A DNA stretch of 64,000 nucleotides from Rhizophagus clarus (GCA_015698045.1 BLAL01000262.1:870501-934500), one strand, 5' to 3'. Counted from the first letter of the stretch, positions 22,909 through 34,620 are shown. Notes: generated by a model not told the origin, from the sequence alone. Made by a program: numbers and translations.

Positions 22909-23611
22909 AGAACATAGTAGGAAGCGACGATACAGCTGGAAGTTCGATAACGTTTTGATTTCTAGCTTATCCGAGTATACTAATTTCAAAGGAAAGATTT
23001 ATTCTACAAAGCTTACGGTTTTTAGCTGGATGGTAAGATGCCTTATTAAATGTTAAATAAGTATCTGAAGTTGTTATTTGATTAATTAATCACATTTTCT
23101 TTATAGTAGATGATGAAACAGTTGGTGCGTTTCTTTGTGGCGAGCTCGTTAATACATATATTTCAACATCCTTTCGTCATATTCATTGTTTAGGTATTCT
23201 TATTTGAAAAATGTTAAATTTTGTTTCATATATATGTGAAAATAGTAAAATTATATGCGTCAATTTTAATTAAAAAAAAAAAAAATTTTTTTTTTTAAAA
23301 ATTTTATTAGAAATTAAGGCATCTTGAAAAGCGTATACTCCCTAGAAATAAAATAGGCTAGCGGCAAATTGAGTAACCGTCTCATCCTCCTCTACAACTG
23401 AAGTAACATGACAGCTGCGTTTGTATCAGGATCCTGAAATAGAAACTTACCCTTGATGATAACGAGGAGCACCCACTGTCCCCTTCAAGTTTGACGGCGC
23501 CAGCTAAATAGTCAAGAGCAAAAATTGTACTAAGACCTCAGGATTAACTTATATCGTGTCGTTAGGATATTCAAAAGGCTTATGAAAATAGATAGTCCAA
23601 TGCCCGCAGGT

Positions 23612-23790
23612 GAATCTTCTAAAGTGGTTTCAGTATTATGATCTGAACGCAAAAGAAAATTTGGAAACAATTGCAAGAGAAAAACATATGTTAATTCATC
23701 CTGATTATAAATTTACTCCAATAGAAAGAAAAAACGAAAACAGTATAAAGTTTCTCCAAAAGAACTGGAAGACGAACCTCAAATTATTTT
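23612..23790 (+). pseudogene. HMG-box relic (MATA_HMG-like), frameshifted
   Basis: Pieces in more than one frame read ESSKVVSVL, then DLNAKENLETIAREKHMLIH, then PDYKFTPIERK, then KVSPKELEDEP. The central part follows the last helix of an HMG box (K-x-V-x-x-x-W/L, L-x-x-x-E-K/N, A-x-x-E-K-x-x-H-P-x-Y-K-Y/F-x-P). An acceptor-like CCCGCAG lies just upstream. HMG-box genes of this type are greatly expanded in arbuscular mycorrhizal fungi (established). The N-terminal part of the box is not visible, and stops and frame changes show that this copy is dead. Confidence 0.45.
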
Positions 23791-24391
23791 ATGGTACATC
23801 ATTCAATTCTTATCCTTCGGAACAAACAAACTTCAAGTAAGATTTCAAAGCGGTTTCATTTTTTAAATTAATGCATATAATTTTGTAATTTGTACATTTA
23901 ATGACGACAAAAATTTTACATCGTTCTTCCCTTTTGAATTTTTTTTTTATAGTATCATCATTATTCATAATATACGTTCCATTATCTTTCGATAAGTCGG
24001 TATTTAATAATGTTGATTATTTAATTCTCAACAACTTACGTGATGAGACAGAACTAGATTCGAAATCAGAGGTTTTGTGTTGATCCAAATAATATATTAT
24101 TTTATACTTTGTTTAAGAAACGATTTATTTCTTATAGATGAGGAATTCCTTTTAATATACGTGGGCAGTAAATAAGTATTAATTTTAATTTTTAAAATTA
24201 TTTATTATTGATCAAAGATCAGGACCGTCATTTATGCAATTGTAATTTAGGAGACGATGAAACAATGTGTATTCCAGATATTCTGATGCCTCATCAAGGC
24301 ACGACTAAGTAATCGATCACTACAGGAAAAATACAAGGAACCATGCGTTGTCATCATAGTATCACAGTTATTGAGAATAAGGTATACGGGG

Positions 24392-24789
24392 GGCTCTTTT
24401 GAAGGAACTGCCAAAAAGAATCAGTTTTTTTTTTATCTTCCAGATACGCAAACATGTTTAAATTTACCGTTAATTAAAGAAACAAATAGTAGAAAATTAT
24501 TTAAGTTACTAGTTGGTGTAAAAAAAGGAATGTAACAGTAGTATTTTCATGTTAATGTTTTTAGTGATTTAGAGTGCTTTAATACGTCATATATCGCCTA
24601 ACATAGCATAGCATATTTCAGAAACAAATTGATGTTTTGTTTGCTAGTAATATAATAAAGTTAATAAAAGATGGAACGAAATATTGTGATAAATATTTTG
24701 GTCGGGATGATATTGACGATATTAATGAAATATTAATTGTATCGAATCATATAATTCCGGAATTCCGGATGGAATCCTTATCGCACTGA
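24392..24789 (+). pseudogene. two exon-like pieces of an unrecognised gene
   Basis: Piece 1 is open from 24392 to a TAA at 24533-24535 and reads FYLPDTQTCLNLPLIKETNS. A possible donor (GTTGGT) at 24512 would join, in phase, to an acceptor (ATATTTCAG) ending at 24621. Piece 2 (24622-24789) reads KQIDVLFASNIIKLIKDGTK and DKYFGRDDIDDINEIL, then a stop. Just upstream, a different frame reads HHSITVIENKVYGG, so a frameshift probably separates it. Composition is clearly protein-like. Its end overlaps a CCGGAAT repeat. Family unknown. It may belong with the HMG relic 600 bp upstream. Confidence 0.3.
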
Positions 24790-24860
24790 TAACATAAAAT
24801 ACTGACACCGCTATTAAAGTAAAATTCCATTGCTTCTGTAATTCCGGTCGGAATCCTTAA
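24755..24860. repeat. duplicated CCGG(A/T)CGGAATCCTTA motif
   Basis: ATTCCGGATGGAATCCTTA near 24763 and ATTCCGGTCGGAATCCTTA near 24842 flank about 60 bp. Probably a short dispersed repeat related to the CCGGAAT family at 12945. Confidence 0.45.
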
Positions 24861-24901
24861 TGTACTATTAATCTATGGTATTTAATTAACGGAAAAAATC
24901 C

Positions 24902-25058
24902 TGGGCCCTTCGCAATAGTAAGGGAGGAAACTGAAAAAAAATTGAATTTTTTTTTCCTAAGTTAAATATGTTCTAAATGTTATAAAAAGTTCAGATTTAA
25001 TATGAACTCAAAAAAAATTTTTTTTGCAGTATCCTCCCTTTCTACTGCAAAGGGCCCA
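24902..25058. mobile_element. 157-bp MITE with 32-bp terminal inverted repeats
   Basis: The left end is TGGGCCCTTCGCAATAGTAA followed by GGGAGGAAACTG. The right end on the minus strand is TGGGCCCTTTGCAGTAGAAA followed by GGGAGGATACTG, so 27-28 of 32 positions match. The interior is A/T runs with no coding. A target duplication is not evident, so the superfamily is unassigned. Confidence 0.8.
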
Positions 25059-25965
25059 CCATGATTTAAGTACAAATCTTCGATCTAAAATTCCCAAGGA
25101 CCTTGGCACCATAAAAATAATGATCATTTTGACATTGATAATTTTATAAAACTATTTCTCTTTAAAAATTTGTCTCCTAATTAATGTTGGGCGACCGATC
25201 ATCGTATCGATATTACGTCACGTATATTTTTTAACATATTTGTAGTCGTAATTAAAATTTTATAAATATATGCAATCCTCATTTATTTTCTTTAAAATCT
25301 TTTAAATCTTTCTATAAACAATTTTAAATTTCGAATGTCATTTGATCATTTCCCTAACTTTGTAAGTTCACCTTAAACTGAAATGTCTCTTAACAAATTC
25401 TTTTCTCGTCACTATTCCATAGGACGAACCGATAGAATCGTATCCATCTTACCTTTATTTATTATGATAATAATTTAAAGTCAGTTGTTTAGATATTTAT
25501 GAAAACAAGAAATTTACAAGACTAGAACTCAATTAGAGATAATGTAAAGGAAAAGTACAATATAAAAAAATCTAGATCTCAAACTATTAACATCTCTTTC
25601 TACCATGGCTTTGTGTGAGGATTATAAAGAAGTGCATGAGTTAGACATTTGCAATAATAAATAACCAGGTTCAAACCATGGGACGCTGAAAAAACAATCT
25701 TTACGTCATGTTTTAATCTTTCTTTTTGTAAAGTATTTATTTACTGCATCTTAGATGATCTTAGATGTGAATTAATCTAAGTAGATAAACAAGACATATA
25801 AACTCAATACTCAATAGGTATAAGAATTATCAATATTTTAGTTTCATAACTCAATAATGTAATACACTAACGAAAAATAAATTGTTTATCTGAACTTTTA
25901 ATTTATCAATTTACAAATAAAATTAACAATAATATTTATACTTTGAAAACTATCAAGATAAAATT
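25059..25965. other. intergenic downstream of the kinase gene
   Basis: No gene seen. A GGTTCAAACC word at about 25670 resembles a tRNA B box, but no cloverleaf can be drawn around it. Confidence 0.5.
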
Positions 25966-28332
25966 TTATTCTATTAAAAGCTCATTTAATTTAAACTGAG
26001 CATATTGGTATCCTTGTTCAGCAGATTTTTTATACCAATGTATTGCTTGATCTAAATCTTCAATAATAATTCCAATTTCATACATATAAGCAAGATTATA
26101 TTGAGCAAAACAATTTCCTAAATTTGCCGCCTTATGAAAGGATTCAAATGCCTTCTTCATATTAACATCAGTTCCAATCCCATTTTTATAACAAATTCCT
26201 AAGTTATTTAAACCAAATTGATTTCCTAGATCTGCTGCCTTTTGATAAAATTTAAAAGCTTCTTTCACATTAGCATTTATTCCGATTCCGCTTTCATAAG
26301 AACATCCTAAATTATATAATCCATATGAATTCCCTAAATCTGCTGCTTTTTTATATAATTCAAACGCCTTTATTTTATCAATGCCAGCTCCAATTCCAAC
26401 TTCATAACAACGTCCCAAATTATTTATTCCATTTGAATTTCCCAAATCCGCTGCTTTTTGATATAATTCAAATGCCTTTTTCATTCTAACGACTGTCCCA
26501 AATCCATTTTCATAACAATATCCTAACCTATTAATTGCATTTGGATTTCCTCCTGCTGCTGATCTTTTAGATAATTTAAAAGCTTTACGATAATTTTTAT
26601 AAACATGGATACACACGTTGGCTAATTCCAATTGAGCTACTATATTTTCTAATTCTACAGCTTTTTCATATAATTTACATGCCTTTTGCTTATCGACATC
26701 TATTCCAATCCCATGATAATTAAAATACCCGAGTAAATAAATAGAATTTGAATAATTCTGATTATTTGAAACCCAAGCAAGAATTTCTTGTAAATTTATC
26801 TTGCAATTATTAATAAAATTAAGAACAAACTTCTTTCTTTCATTTTCTTCTTCTCCTTTATTTAATCCTTCTAAATAAATATTAACTAATTCATCAATTA
26901 CAACACTTAACTCCTCTTCAAATATAACTTGGTGAATGTTTTGAGTTGTAGGTCCTATTTCTTTGCTTATTTCAAAATTCTGAGTAATTTGATAAGATAA
27001 TTCCTTGTATGATGAATTATTAGAATTTAATAAATCAATATTGTCTAAATTAAATTGCAAATATTCTGTTTGATAATCTTCTATTATTATATCTGACTTC
27101 ATGATAATTGCTTTTAATTTGGAAACTACTTTGCTCATAGTTGGCCTATTATCTGGTTCATTATTCCAACATTCTGCATAATTTTTTTAAAAAAAAATCA
27201 TAAAATAATCATATTGATAATATAAATATGTAGACTAGAGTTGTTAAATCAAAATTATATTTACCGGTATAAAGAACCGAATAATCAGCAGGAGTATCTA
27301 AAATAATTTTTTCTCTATATCCTTGTATAATTCGCATAGCCAGACCAGCATCATATGATTCATCTTTAAACGGAGGTCGACCGCTTGATATCTCCCATAA
27401 AATTACTCCAATACTGTAGACATCACTCATTTTATTTAATGGATATGATTGCATTAAATTAATATTACAATCTAACCATTTTGGATCAGTGTAAGGAACA
27501 ATTCCATATAAGTTTGATTCTTCTTGTTTAGATACTTTAATTCTTTTGAACAATCCAAAATCAGTTAATTTAATAATATTTTGGTGAATTAATATATTAT
27601 CAGGGCTCTATTTTAAAAGTATATATAAGTAAATCTATAAATTATTAAATTTTAAAAATAATTTAATAAATAAAATTATTAATTACCAAATCTTGATGTA
27701 CAATTTCATTATCATGTAGATAAGATACGGCACAAACTAACTGATATGCTAATGTGTATTTATTTTCCCAAGTAAGCTGATTAAAGTTTTCTTTCAAATA
27801 GTTTCGAAGAGAACCACCATCAACATGCTCCGTTATTAATAAATATTCCCTTACTTGGTGATTATTTTGATTTTCTAATTTAAGAAAAAAGAATAAAATT
27901 AATTTTATTAGTGTACAAAGTAAATTTCATTATTTTATATATAATATTTTTCATACCTTTATCTGTAATACCAAAAAATTGAATAATATTTTTATGGAAA
28001 TCAAGTTTACGATGAAGCTCAAACTAAAATTTTAATATAAAATAATGTTATTTTTTTTCAATATTAATATTTTAAAAACCAATATACATTAAATTTACTT
28101 CATGAATTATTTCTTTGGCAGTCGCATTATTAAGATCAAATAGTTTTAATGTAAGATTTTGTTCTAAAACTTTCCATTTTGCACGATAAACTACCCTAAA
28201 ATTATTTTCGTCTATTTTTTCAATACTTTTAAAATTTTTATATTCATAATATTTTATATATTTTTTAGAAATGGCCTCTTCGATCCACTTAATCCATTCT
28301 TTTGAATTGTCAGCTTCAGTGTTGTTTATCAT
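25966..28332 (-). CDS. protein kinase fused to Sel1-like repeats (five exons)
   Basis: Exons on the minus strand: 28332-28099, 28023-27957, 27874-27687, 27607-27265, 27173-25966. All four introns have GT-AG ends and join in phase, giving 679 residues. The kinase domain (about 30-300) has the VAIK-type Lys at K63 (LTLKLF), an alpha-C Glu region (IIHEFELH, E74/E78), a catalytic loop HQDLSPDN (D162, N167), DFG at 179-181 and a C-terminal CWNNEPDNRP (279-288), all typical of tyrosine-kinase-like kinases. The Gly-rich loop lacks its glycines (IDENNFRVVY). About 415-660 holds roughly seven 36-residue Sel1 repeats (AFELYQKAADLGNSNGINNL type), which form a protein-binding solenoid. Kinase-Sel1 fusions are a large paralogous family in Glomeromycotina, probably cytosolic signalling proteins. 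Substrate unknown. ATG is chosen because a TATA-like motif lies 45-50 nt upstream. Confidence 0.9.
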
Positions 28333-28374
28333 TGCGAAACTAATTTAATGCAGAGAAAAAAAAATTTTTAACGT

Positions 28375-28387
28375 CGATTATATAGAA
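28375..28387 (-). promoter_or_regulatory. TATA-like motif of the kinase-Sel1 gene
   Basis: TTTTCTATATAATCG on the minus strand, about 45 nt before the ATG at 28332. Position and sequence match the motif upstream of the 22-kb gene. Confidence 0.4.
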
Positions 28388-28654
28388 AATTTAATGTATG
28401 GTAGTACAATAATAGAACTTGCAGTAATACTCCACTAATTTCAGTTTAGACTGTTGCAGATCATTTGCAATACTCCTCGGTCCGCAGTATTAATGAAATA
28501 AGTCTATTATGAAAAGAGTATAACTTCCTTTAATAAAAACTTTTTAATTTCGTATTAGGTTTTAAAAATTTAATTTTACGAATAGAGCACACACAAATTT
28601 GATTCAACATTTGCAAGGTTCTGCAGCAAAATTTTTTGATATAACTGAAAACAG

Positions 28655-28819
28655 TCTTCATCAAATACTGTCACTTTTAGGACAATTCATCAAAATACTG
28701 ATGCAGCAGCTTCTCAACGACTTCGTATCAAGAAATCCTTATCTTCCTATGAAATTACTTCTACTTCTTCTTCATCCACTTTTATAACACAAGCAGATTT
28801 AAATCTTTATCAATCGTAA
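28655..28819 (+). pseudogene. Ser/Thr-rich coding remnant, possibly from a transposase
   Basis: A clean frame of 54 codons to TAA reads SSNTVTFRTIHQNTDAAASQ then RLRIKKSLSSYEITSTSSSS. It has no start codon and no partner exon. Linkers of this composition occur near the N-terminus of BED/hAT transposases. The assignment is a guess. Another frame over the same DNA is an overlapping shadow. Confidence 0.3.
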
Positions 28820-28937
28820 ATGAAGATACGATTGAACGAGAATTAAATTGAATTATCAAAAAAGAATTTCTTCTAAACAAACTTTAGAAAATTATGAATT
28901 AGATTATTTCATAATACATTTATATGACTGTTACTAT

Positions 28938-29140
28938 GAGTGATCTAGCTCATGACCTGAGTCATTTGAATGTAATGTTGGCCAGTACTATAGTTCTGAC
29001 CTGCATTATGCTTTATTTTATTTTTTTTTTTTTGACTGAATCACATGATAAGAATATTAACCAATCAAACTCAAATGATTGAAATGATCAAATGACAAAA
29101 ATCATTTTGAATGGTCAATGACCAGCATTTCTGAACACTG
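28938..29140. mobile_element. possible hAT-type MITE
   Basis: The right end read on minus is CAGTGTTCAGAAATGCTGGT, which begins like a hAT terminus. The proposed left end GAGTGATCTAGCTCATGACC is only partly complementary. GTCATTTGA words recur inside, as in the clear hAT MITE at 41591. Target duplication not convincing. Confidence 0.3.
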
Positions 29141-29603
29141 ATCTGATGAGTTCTTTGGTCAAATATAAAATGTTGTTGTTTTCGTTAATAATGGTGGATT
29201 CAAATATAATCGTTCATAATTTTACTAGATTGTTATGTCTTCTTTAACAACGACTGATCTAAAACAATTGAGCTAAACACTTCCTTTTTTTGTTAGGTTA
29301 AAATTTTCATTATCTTAACATTATGAAATTTAATTAACGTCTTTCATTTAATTCATTAATCATACCAAGTGTTAACTGAAAATTCTCTGATCACGAAAGT
29401 CAGTTTTTTTAATTATTTATCAACTATATCTCTTATAGATCTATGGTCATTTTCAATGTAATATGAAAGATTTTCTCGTAAGTTTTATATTGCTTTAAAG
29501 AATTTTTTTTTTTTAAACTTGATCAGAAGTTTTTTCGATAAGACGATTTGAATATTTACATCTTTTAACTTTCATTTATTAATTTTCGTACTCAATTTAA
29601 CAG

Positions 29604-29746
29604 CACAATTTGAAATTACTGCGATTGTTATAGATGGATATACGTATAATAAAGGAATAAGGATTGCAAAAATATTAGGTCAAGTTAATCTAACAAGTAT
29701 TTTATGTAAAAAAAGAAAAAATAATAATTTTAAACTAGCGACCTAA
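29604..29746 (+). pseudogene. exon-like fragment, unrecognised
   Basis: After an acceptor-like ATTTAACAG, a frame to TAA at 29744 reads QFEITAIVIDGYTYNKGIRI then AKILGQVNLTSILCKKRK. Protein-like composition, no start codon, no detectable partner exons. Confidence 0.25.
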
Positions 29747-30656
29747 AAAAAATTAATAGAAGTGAATTGAAAAGCAGAGTCATGTGTATAAGGGACCAAT
29801 AATGTAATTAATATATAACGGATATATTCAACCAGATCAAATTACAAAAATTACAAAATTCACATACAAGTATAATTAATTGAACAATTACAATTGAATT
29901 GATAATTTGTCTTACTGATTCATGTTCTTTACAGTTAGATAATAAAGTAATTTATTAAATAATGGTTGAAAATTTTCTTGAGATAATCTATGATTAATGA
30001 TCAAGTCTCAAACTGGTTGGATATCTGGAAGAAATGACTTTTTTACACATTTTTTACAAATAGAGTAGTAGAACTTTCCTAAATATCAAGCGGATATCTA
30101 AATAAAGAGGTTACCAATTCTTTAGTTATTTATCTATCATTATTTTGAACATTATACTAATAACTACTGGTTTAGTACATACTTCTGTTAGTAATAAATG
30201 TGACCTATTTTATTTGTGTATAACTTGATTAGTTCATTGATAATAAAGTATTAACATCATAAAATTGAAATGAAAGAACTCTGTTCAAAGCAAAATAAAG
30301 AAAATGCACCAAATAAGTTATTAAGTAAGAATAATGATACGAAGAAACAATTAGGAATTGATAAAAATAATAATTTAGAGTCAGATTGGTTAAAAATGCA
30401 TAGGATGAACTGTCATTTGAAGATTAATGTAGGGTATGAAGGATTTGAGATATTAGCCTTATACTATATCATTTAAATTTATGATATATACTCTATACGT
30501 AGTATAACCTATTATATATCTAATCTAAAAGAAAAGCTAAGCAAAAGAATAGGAGGAAATTCAATAAAATTAAAACTAAAGAACAAATACATGAGATAAA
30601 AAAAAATGAAAGGGAATAAAATAGTTTGAAAATCAAATTCGAGAATCACTATTTAA
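29747..30656. other. intergenic, no firm gene
   Basis: A 68-codon frame at 30270-30476 (starts MKELCSKQNKENAPNK) has a protein-like first half but no supporting feature. Otherwise AT-rich DNA. Confidence 0.35.
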
Positions 30657-31200
30657 TTAATTATATTCAACATCAAAAGCAATGGCAATTTTTTCCGCAA
30701 GCCAATCATCATCGGTCGTAAGTCTAATAATCCTGTTGGAAATATTGAATTCTTCTAAGATGCGCATGGTTTCTTGGGAAATGACTATACCAGAGCAAAA
30801 GGATGATATTTAGAAGGAAATTACAAAGATTCCAATCAAAACCTTACGTAATGAATAGTCAGTCCCAGACAACTGAAGCCTCTCGATTTGTAACGGAAAT
30901 CCATATATCGGCTGGTAGTGAAAACTTTCCTGGGACTTATTTAAGTTTCTTAATAATTTCTCTTCCTCAGCTGGTAAATGTGTCAATAATCAATTCTATA
31001 TAATGGAAGAAAGTTATCGAAAAAAGCATCAATTATATACCTTTTGTTTTATGCCGAACTGCGATGACATAGCGCGATATAAAAAATCAATGAAGGCTCT
31101 AAAGAAAGACAATCAATAACAGTAAAAGATTGTCAAAATATATCCATACACTGCTACCTGAAAAAGACGATAAGGTGCTTATTTCGCTAGTCCCTGAAAC
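30657..31200 (-). pseudogene. decayed hAT transposase fragment
   Basis: On the minus strand, in shifting frames: ADIWISVTNREASVVWD, then LGLTIHYVR, then VISQETMRILEEFNISNRII followed by RLTTDDDWLAEKIAIAFDVE and a stop at 30657-30659. This matches the order of the hAT RNase-H-like core (T-D-x-W-T-S-R/N-N-x-x-Y-L-G-x-T-x-H-Y, then I-L-x-x-F-x-I-x-x-R-I-x-x-I-T-T-D-N). Stops and frame changes make it non-functional, and the catalytic region beyond is missing. Confidence 0.55.
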
Positions 31201-32076
31201 CTGACTTAACTTCTCAATCTTTAAGTAAATTTGGATTAATTTCTTCATTTGTTTTTTATAGATAAGATTTTTGATTTTTTTTTTATGCGAAACATTTTTT
31301 TTTTTATACGAAAAAATGTGACTTTATAATTTATCTTGATCAATAATCAATAAATGACGTTTGAGGTAGCCACCATTCAAGTTTCATGTGGAAAATTCAA
31401 CAAATATTTATTTAACTAATCTCATGTAATATGCAAATTAATTAATATAATTTTATACACTATATTTATTATTGAGTAAAATAAACCAGTAGTCAAACCG
31501 AACTCTCCTAGAACTGGTTCATCCGTTCGCCTGCTCGGTTTGGCTCGAAAATGAAGCCGCCGCTCGGTTCCTGAACAGATTCCGAGTTGAACTTTTCCAT
31601 CCTAAATAGATTTTTTATTGATAAAGCTATTTATTTATTTATTGGTAGTTTAATAGTTCCGTTTGTAATTATTAAATCATGTATAAATTAGATATTCGAA
31701 TATGATTGTGTGATATTCGAATATATAATGTGATTCGATATACAGTAAATATAGATTCGAAATAATATATCGAATATTCATGTACTTATAGTTTAGAAAT
31801 TTTAGAATTTTTGGGATTAGAAAAATTTGCTTTAATAATGAACTTAGGAATGGTAAAAAACGTTTTAAAACAATTTCATTGATTTAAACATACTAACATA
31901 CAAGGAATAAATTACGCAACATTATTCCATTTTACACGAAAACGTTTCGTATATTAACTGCATCGCGTTTGAGTTAATTTTTATCATCTTAATCTCTAAT
32001 TAATCATGCCGATCTATGTTTTAAACAAAAAAAAAAACGTTTTGTTTGTTTTGCGAAAGAAAGTCTTTATTGAATA
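31201..32076. other. intergenic, no gene seen
   Basis: Contains a GC-richer patch at 31490-31595 (CGCCTGCTCGGTTTGGCTCG) of unknown nature and CGATAT/ATTCGAATAT words around 31690-31770. Confidence 0.4.
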
Positions 32077-32185
32077 CAGTCAGACCTCTATATACCGATA
32101 ATATATTCCGATATTTGCTTATACCGATGATTTTTAATTTCCCCGTTTTTTAACTAATAAAAAAATCTCGTTATACCGATTTTTA
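32077..32185. mobile_element. solo pogo/Tigger-like terminus
   Basis: After TA, CAGTCAGACCTCTATATACC and repeats of TATACCGAT follow, as at the end of the 19245-19411 element. No opposite terminus was found nearby, so this is a truncated copy. Confidence 0.45.
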
Positions 32186-32580
32186 TATGACTAATTGCTT
32201 TATTATTTGAATATTTATTAACTCACTTGTAATTCTGCCTTCAAAATTTTTCATTTTGTAATTTTTATATTTTTATGTACTATATTGATAATTATAGATT
32301 TGCAAGCAAAGTATGGTGAGCAACACCGGTTATAGTTATAAAAGTTCTATGTAAATATAATATTTACTTATAAGCAATGTTAATTTATAAAAAAAGATGC
32401 CAAATTTGATTGTTCTTTCCAAAATTTAATAAATAAAAAAAAAATTGTAATTTAGTTAAGCACGTCAAAGAAGTACAGTGACGTGACGTAATATTAAGTC
32501 AACCCCCCTGTCATTACCTATTTTAGGAAATTCAATATATATTATTAGTTACTAAAAATGGTAGGTCATCTTGAACTGTA
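32186..32580. other. intergenic, no gene seen
   Basis: AT-rich flank of the large inverted-repeat element. Ends with the TA dinucleotide (32579-32580) adjoining it. Confidence 0.4.
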
Positions 32581-32599
32581 TGGCAAGCCGTTCAAGACA

Positions 32600-32790
32600 A
32601 AAGTCCGCCGCAATTGCAGCAGGTACCTGCTGCTTTTACAGCAGGTACCCGCTGAATTTGTGGCAGGTACCTGCTGGATTCGCGGCAGGTAGCCGCTGGA
32701 TTTGCGGCAGGTACCTGCTGAATTCGCGGCAGGTAGCCGCTGGATTCGCGGCGGGTAGCCGCTGGATTTGCGGCAGGTACCTGACAGGTT
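32600..32790. repeat. left array of 22-bp palindromic GC units
   Basis: About eight copies of a 21-22-bp unit, CGGCAGGTACCTGCTGGATT, with variants CAGGTAGCCGCTGG and CAGGTACCCGCTG. CAGGTACCTG is a perfect palindrome. The array is the GC-richest DNA in the window and sits just inside the end of the element. Frames crossing it on both strands are repeat artefacts. Confidence 0.9.
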
Positions 32791-33179
32791 ACAAATATGG
32801 TATTGTATTTTTTCTGGTTCAAAAAATCTTTTTGGGTTTCACATTTATAGTAATCTACCGAATTATTGGATCCAAGATTGATGTTTCCTTTTTTGGCTAT
32901 GATTTTTGTCTCTAATTCTGCCCATCGCTATAAATTTTGCTGGAATTATAAATATTTAACAGACTGTAAAACTCAATTATGATTTCTACCTTCATTAACC
33001 AAAAAGATTTAAAAAATTTCTAAATTTCGCCTCAGATTATTATCAGAAATTATTATACTATTACCTCAGATATCACAATAACAATATTGAAAGAATCACA
33101 TTAGTTTTTATATATGATATGACTTGCTGAAAAAATTCTTTTTCATATTATCTATTTATTATATAGGAAAATGCATTTT

Positions 33180-34620
33180 AAATTAAACGCTTTAAAAAAC
33201 GTATTTTTTAATTAATCGTTTTTTTAATTAAATGCTTAAAAAAAAAACTTTTTAAATTTAACTTAAAAAAAAAAGTTTTTATAATTAAACGCCTTAAGCT
33301 AACCGCTTAAAAAAACGTATTTTAGTAAAAAATTAAATGCTTTAAAAAAAACGTTTTTTTAAATTAAACGCTTAAAAATAAAACATTGAAAGAATGTTTT
33401 AACATTTTTTTTATTAATTACTTTAAAAACTGTTAAAAAAGAAGTTTTTTTAAAATTAGACGCTTTTAAATAAAGTATTTTAGTGTTTTTTTTTTAATTA
33501 ATCGCCTAAGAAAAAAGCTTTTTAACGTTTTTTAAACTAAACGCTAAAAAAAACGTTAAAGAACGATTTAACATTTTTTTTTTTTTATTAGCTCCACAGT
33601 TTATCTTATTTAGTTTCCTTTCATTTTTGACGTTCGGTACTATAGGTATGGGTTAGTTGGGCGTGTTTTTTAACGAAAGGTGGGCCTCGCCGCCTTATGG
33701 GATGTTTGTTGGGGTTAGTCGCATACATAGTTTTTTTGTTATTGTACCTTTTGGGATGAATCTTTTACTTTGTATCGGTTACTTCCTTTTTAAATAATAT
33801 AAATAAATTAACAATTTTTTTATTAATTACTTTAAAAACCATTAAAAACACGTTTTTTAAATTAAACGCTTAAGTAAATGTATTTTAGCGTTTTTTTTTA
33901 AATTAGCTGCTTAAAAAAAAACGTTTTTTAAGTTAACACTAAAAAAAACGTTTTTTTAAAATTAGACGCTTTTAAATAAAGTATTTTAGTGTTTTTTTAA
34001 TTAAACGCTTAAAAAAAAAGTTTTTAACGTTTTTTTTTTAAACTAAACGCTTTAAAAAAATGATGAAAGAATATTTTAACATTTTTTTTTTAATTACTTT
34101 AAAAAAACCGTTAAAAAAACGCTTTTTTTAAATTAAACGCTTAAATAAGTGTATTTTAGCGTTTTTTTTTAAAAAATTGACTCTTAAAAAAAATTTTTTT
34201 TAAAATTAGACGTTTTTAAGTAAAATATTTTAGTGTTTTTTTTTTTAATTGAACGCTTAAGAAAAAAGTTTTAACGTTTTTTAAACTAAACACTTAAAAG
34301 AAAACGTTGAAAGAGCGAGCATTTTAACATTTTTTTTTTTTATTAATTACTTTAAAAAAACCATTTTTAAAATTAACCGCTTAAAAAAAGTTTTTTTAAA
34401 ATTAGACGCTTTTAAATAAATATTTTAGCGTTTTTTTTTTAATTATACGCTTAAGAAAAAAGTTTTTTAACGTTTTTTTCAAATTAAATGCTTAAAAAAA
34501 CCGTTGAAAGAATGTTTTTAACATTTTTTTATTAATTACTTTAAAAAAGCCGTTAAATCAAATTTTAACATTTTTTTGAGCGATTTAGATGCAAAAAAAA
34601 AGATGTTTTAGCGTTTTTTA
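33180..34620. repeat. left AT array of the large element
   Basis: Irregular repeats of TTAAACGCTTAAAAAAACG, TTTTTTAAATTAGACGC and ATTAATTACTTTAAAAA, many of them self-complementary. The pattern reappears inverted at 37230-38000. No coding. Confidence 0.75.
33592..33800. mobile_element. GC-richer insertion within the left AT array
   Basis: About 210 bp of unique sequence with GGGCCTCGCCGCC, GGGTTAGTCGCATACATAG and a 3' part TACTTCCTTTTTAAATAATA that resembles the 3' end of a polyadenylated transcript. There is no counterpart in the right arm, so it was inserted after the arms formed. A retroelement 3' tail is my inference. Confidence 0.4.

Noticed and set aside
25600..25700. Possible tRNA because of GGTTCAAACC at about 25670
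   Set aside because: No acceptor-stem pairing or D-arm can be drawn and the T-stem has a mismatch.
28599..28787. 62-codon frame beginning MIQHLQGSAAKFF
   Set aside because: Overlaps the better Ser/Thr-rich frame at 28655-28819, and its Leu-rich tail comes from TTCTACTTC repeats.
32571..32915. Open frames of 114 (plus) and 76 (minus) codons over the GC arrays
   Set aside because: Both strands are open because of the 22-bp repeat. Composition is that of the repeat, and the mirrored copy at 38383 does not preserve them.
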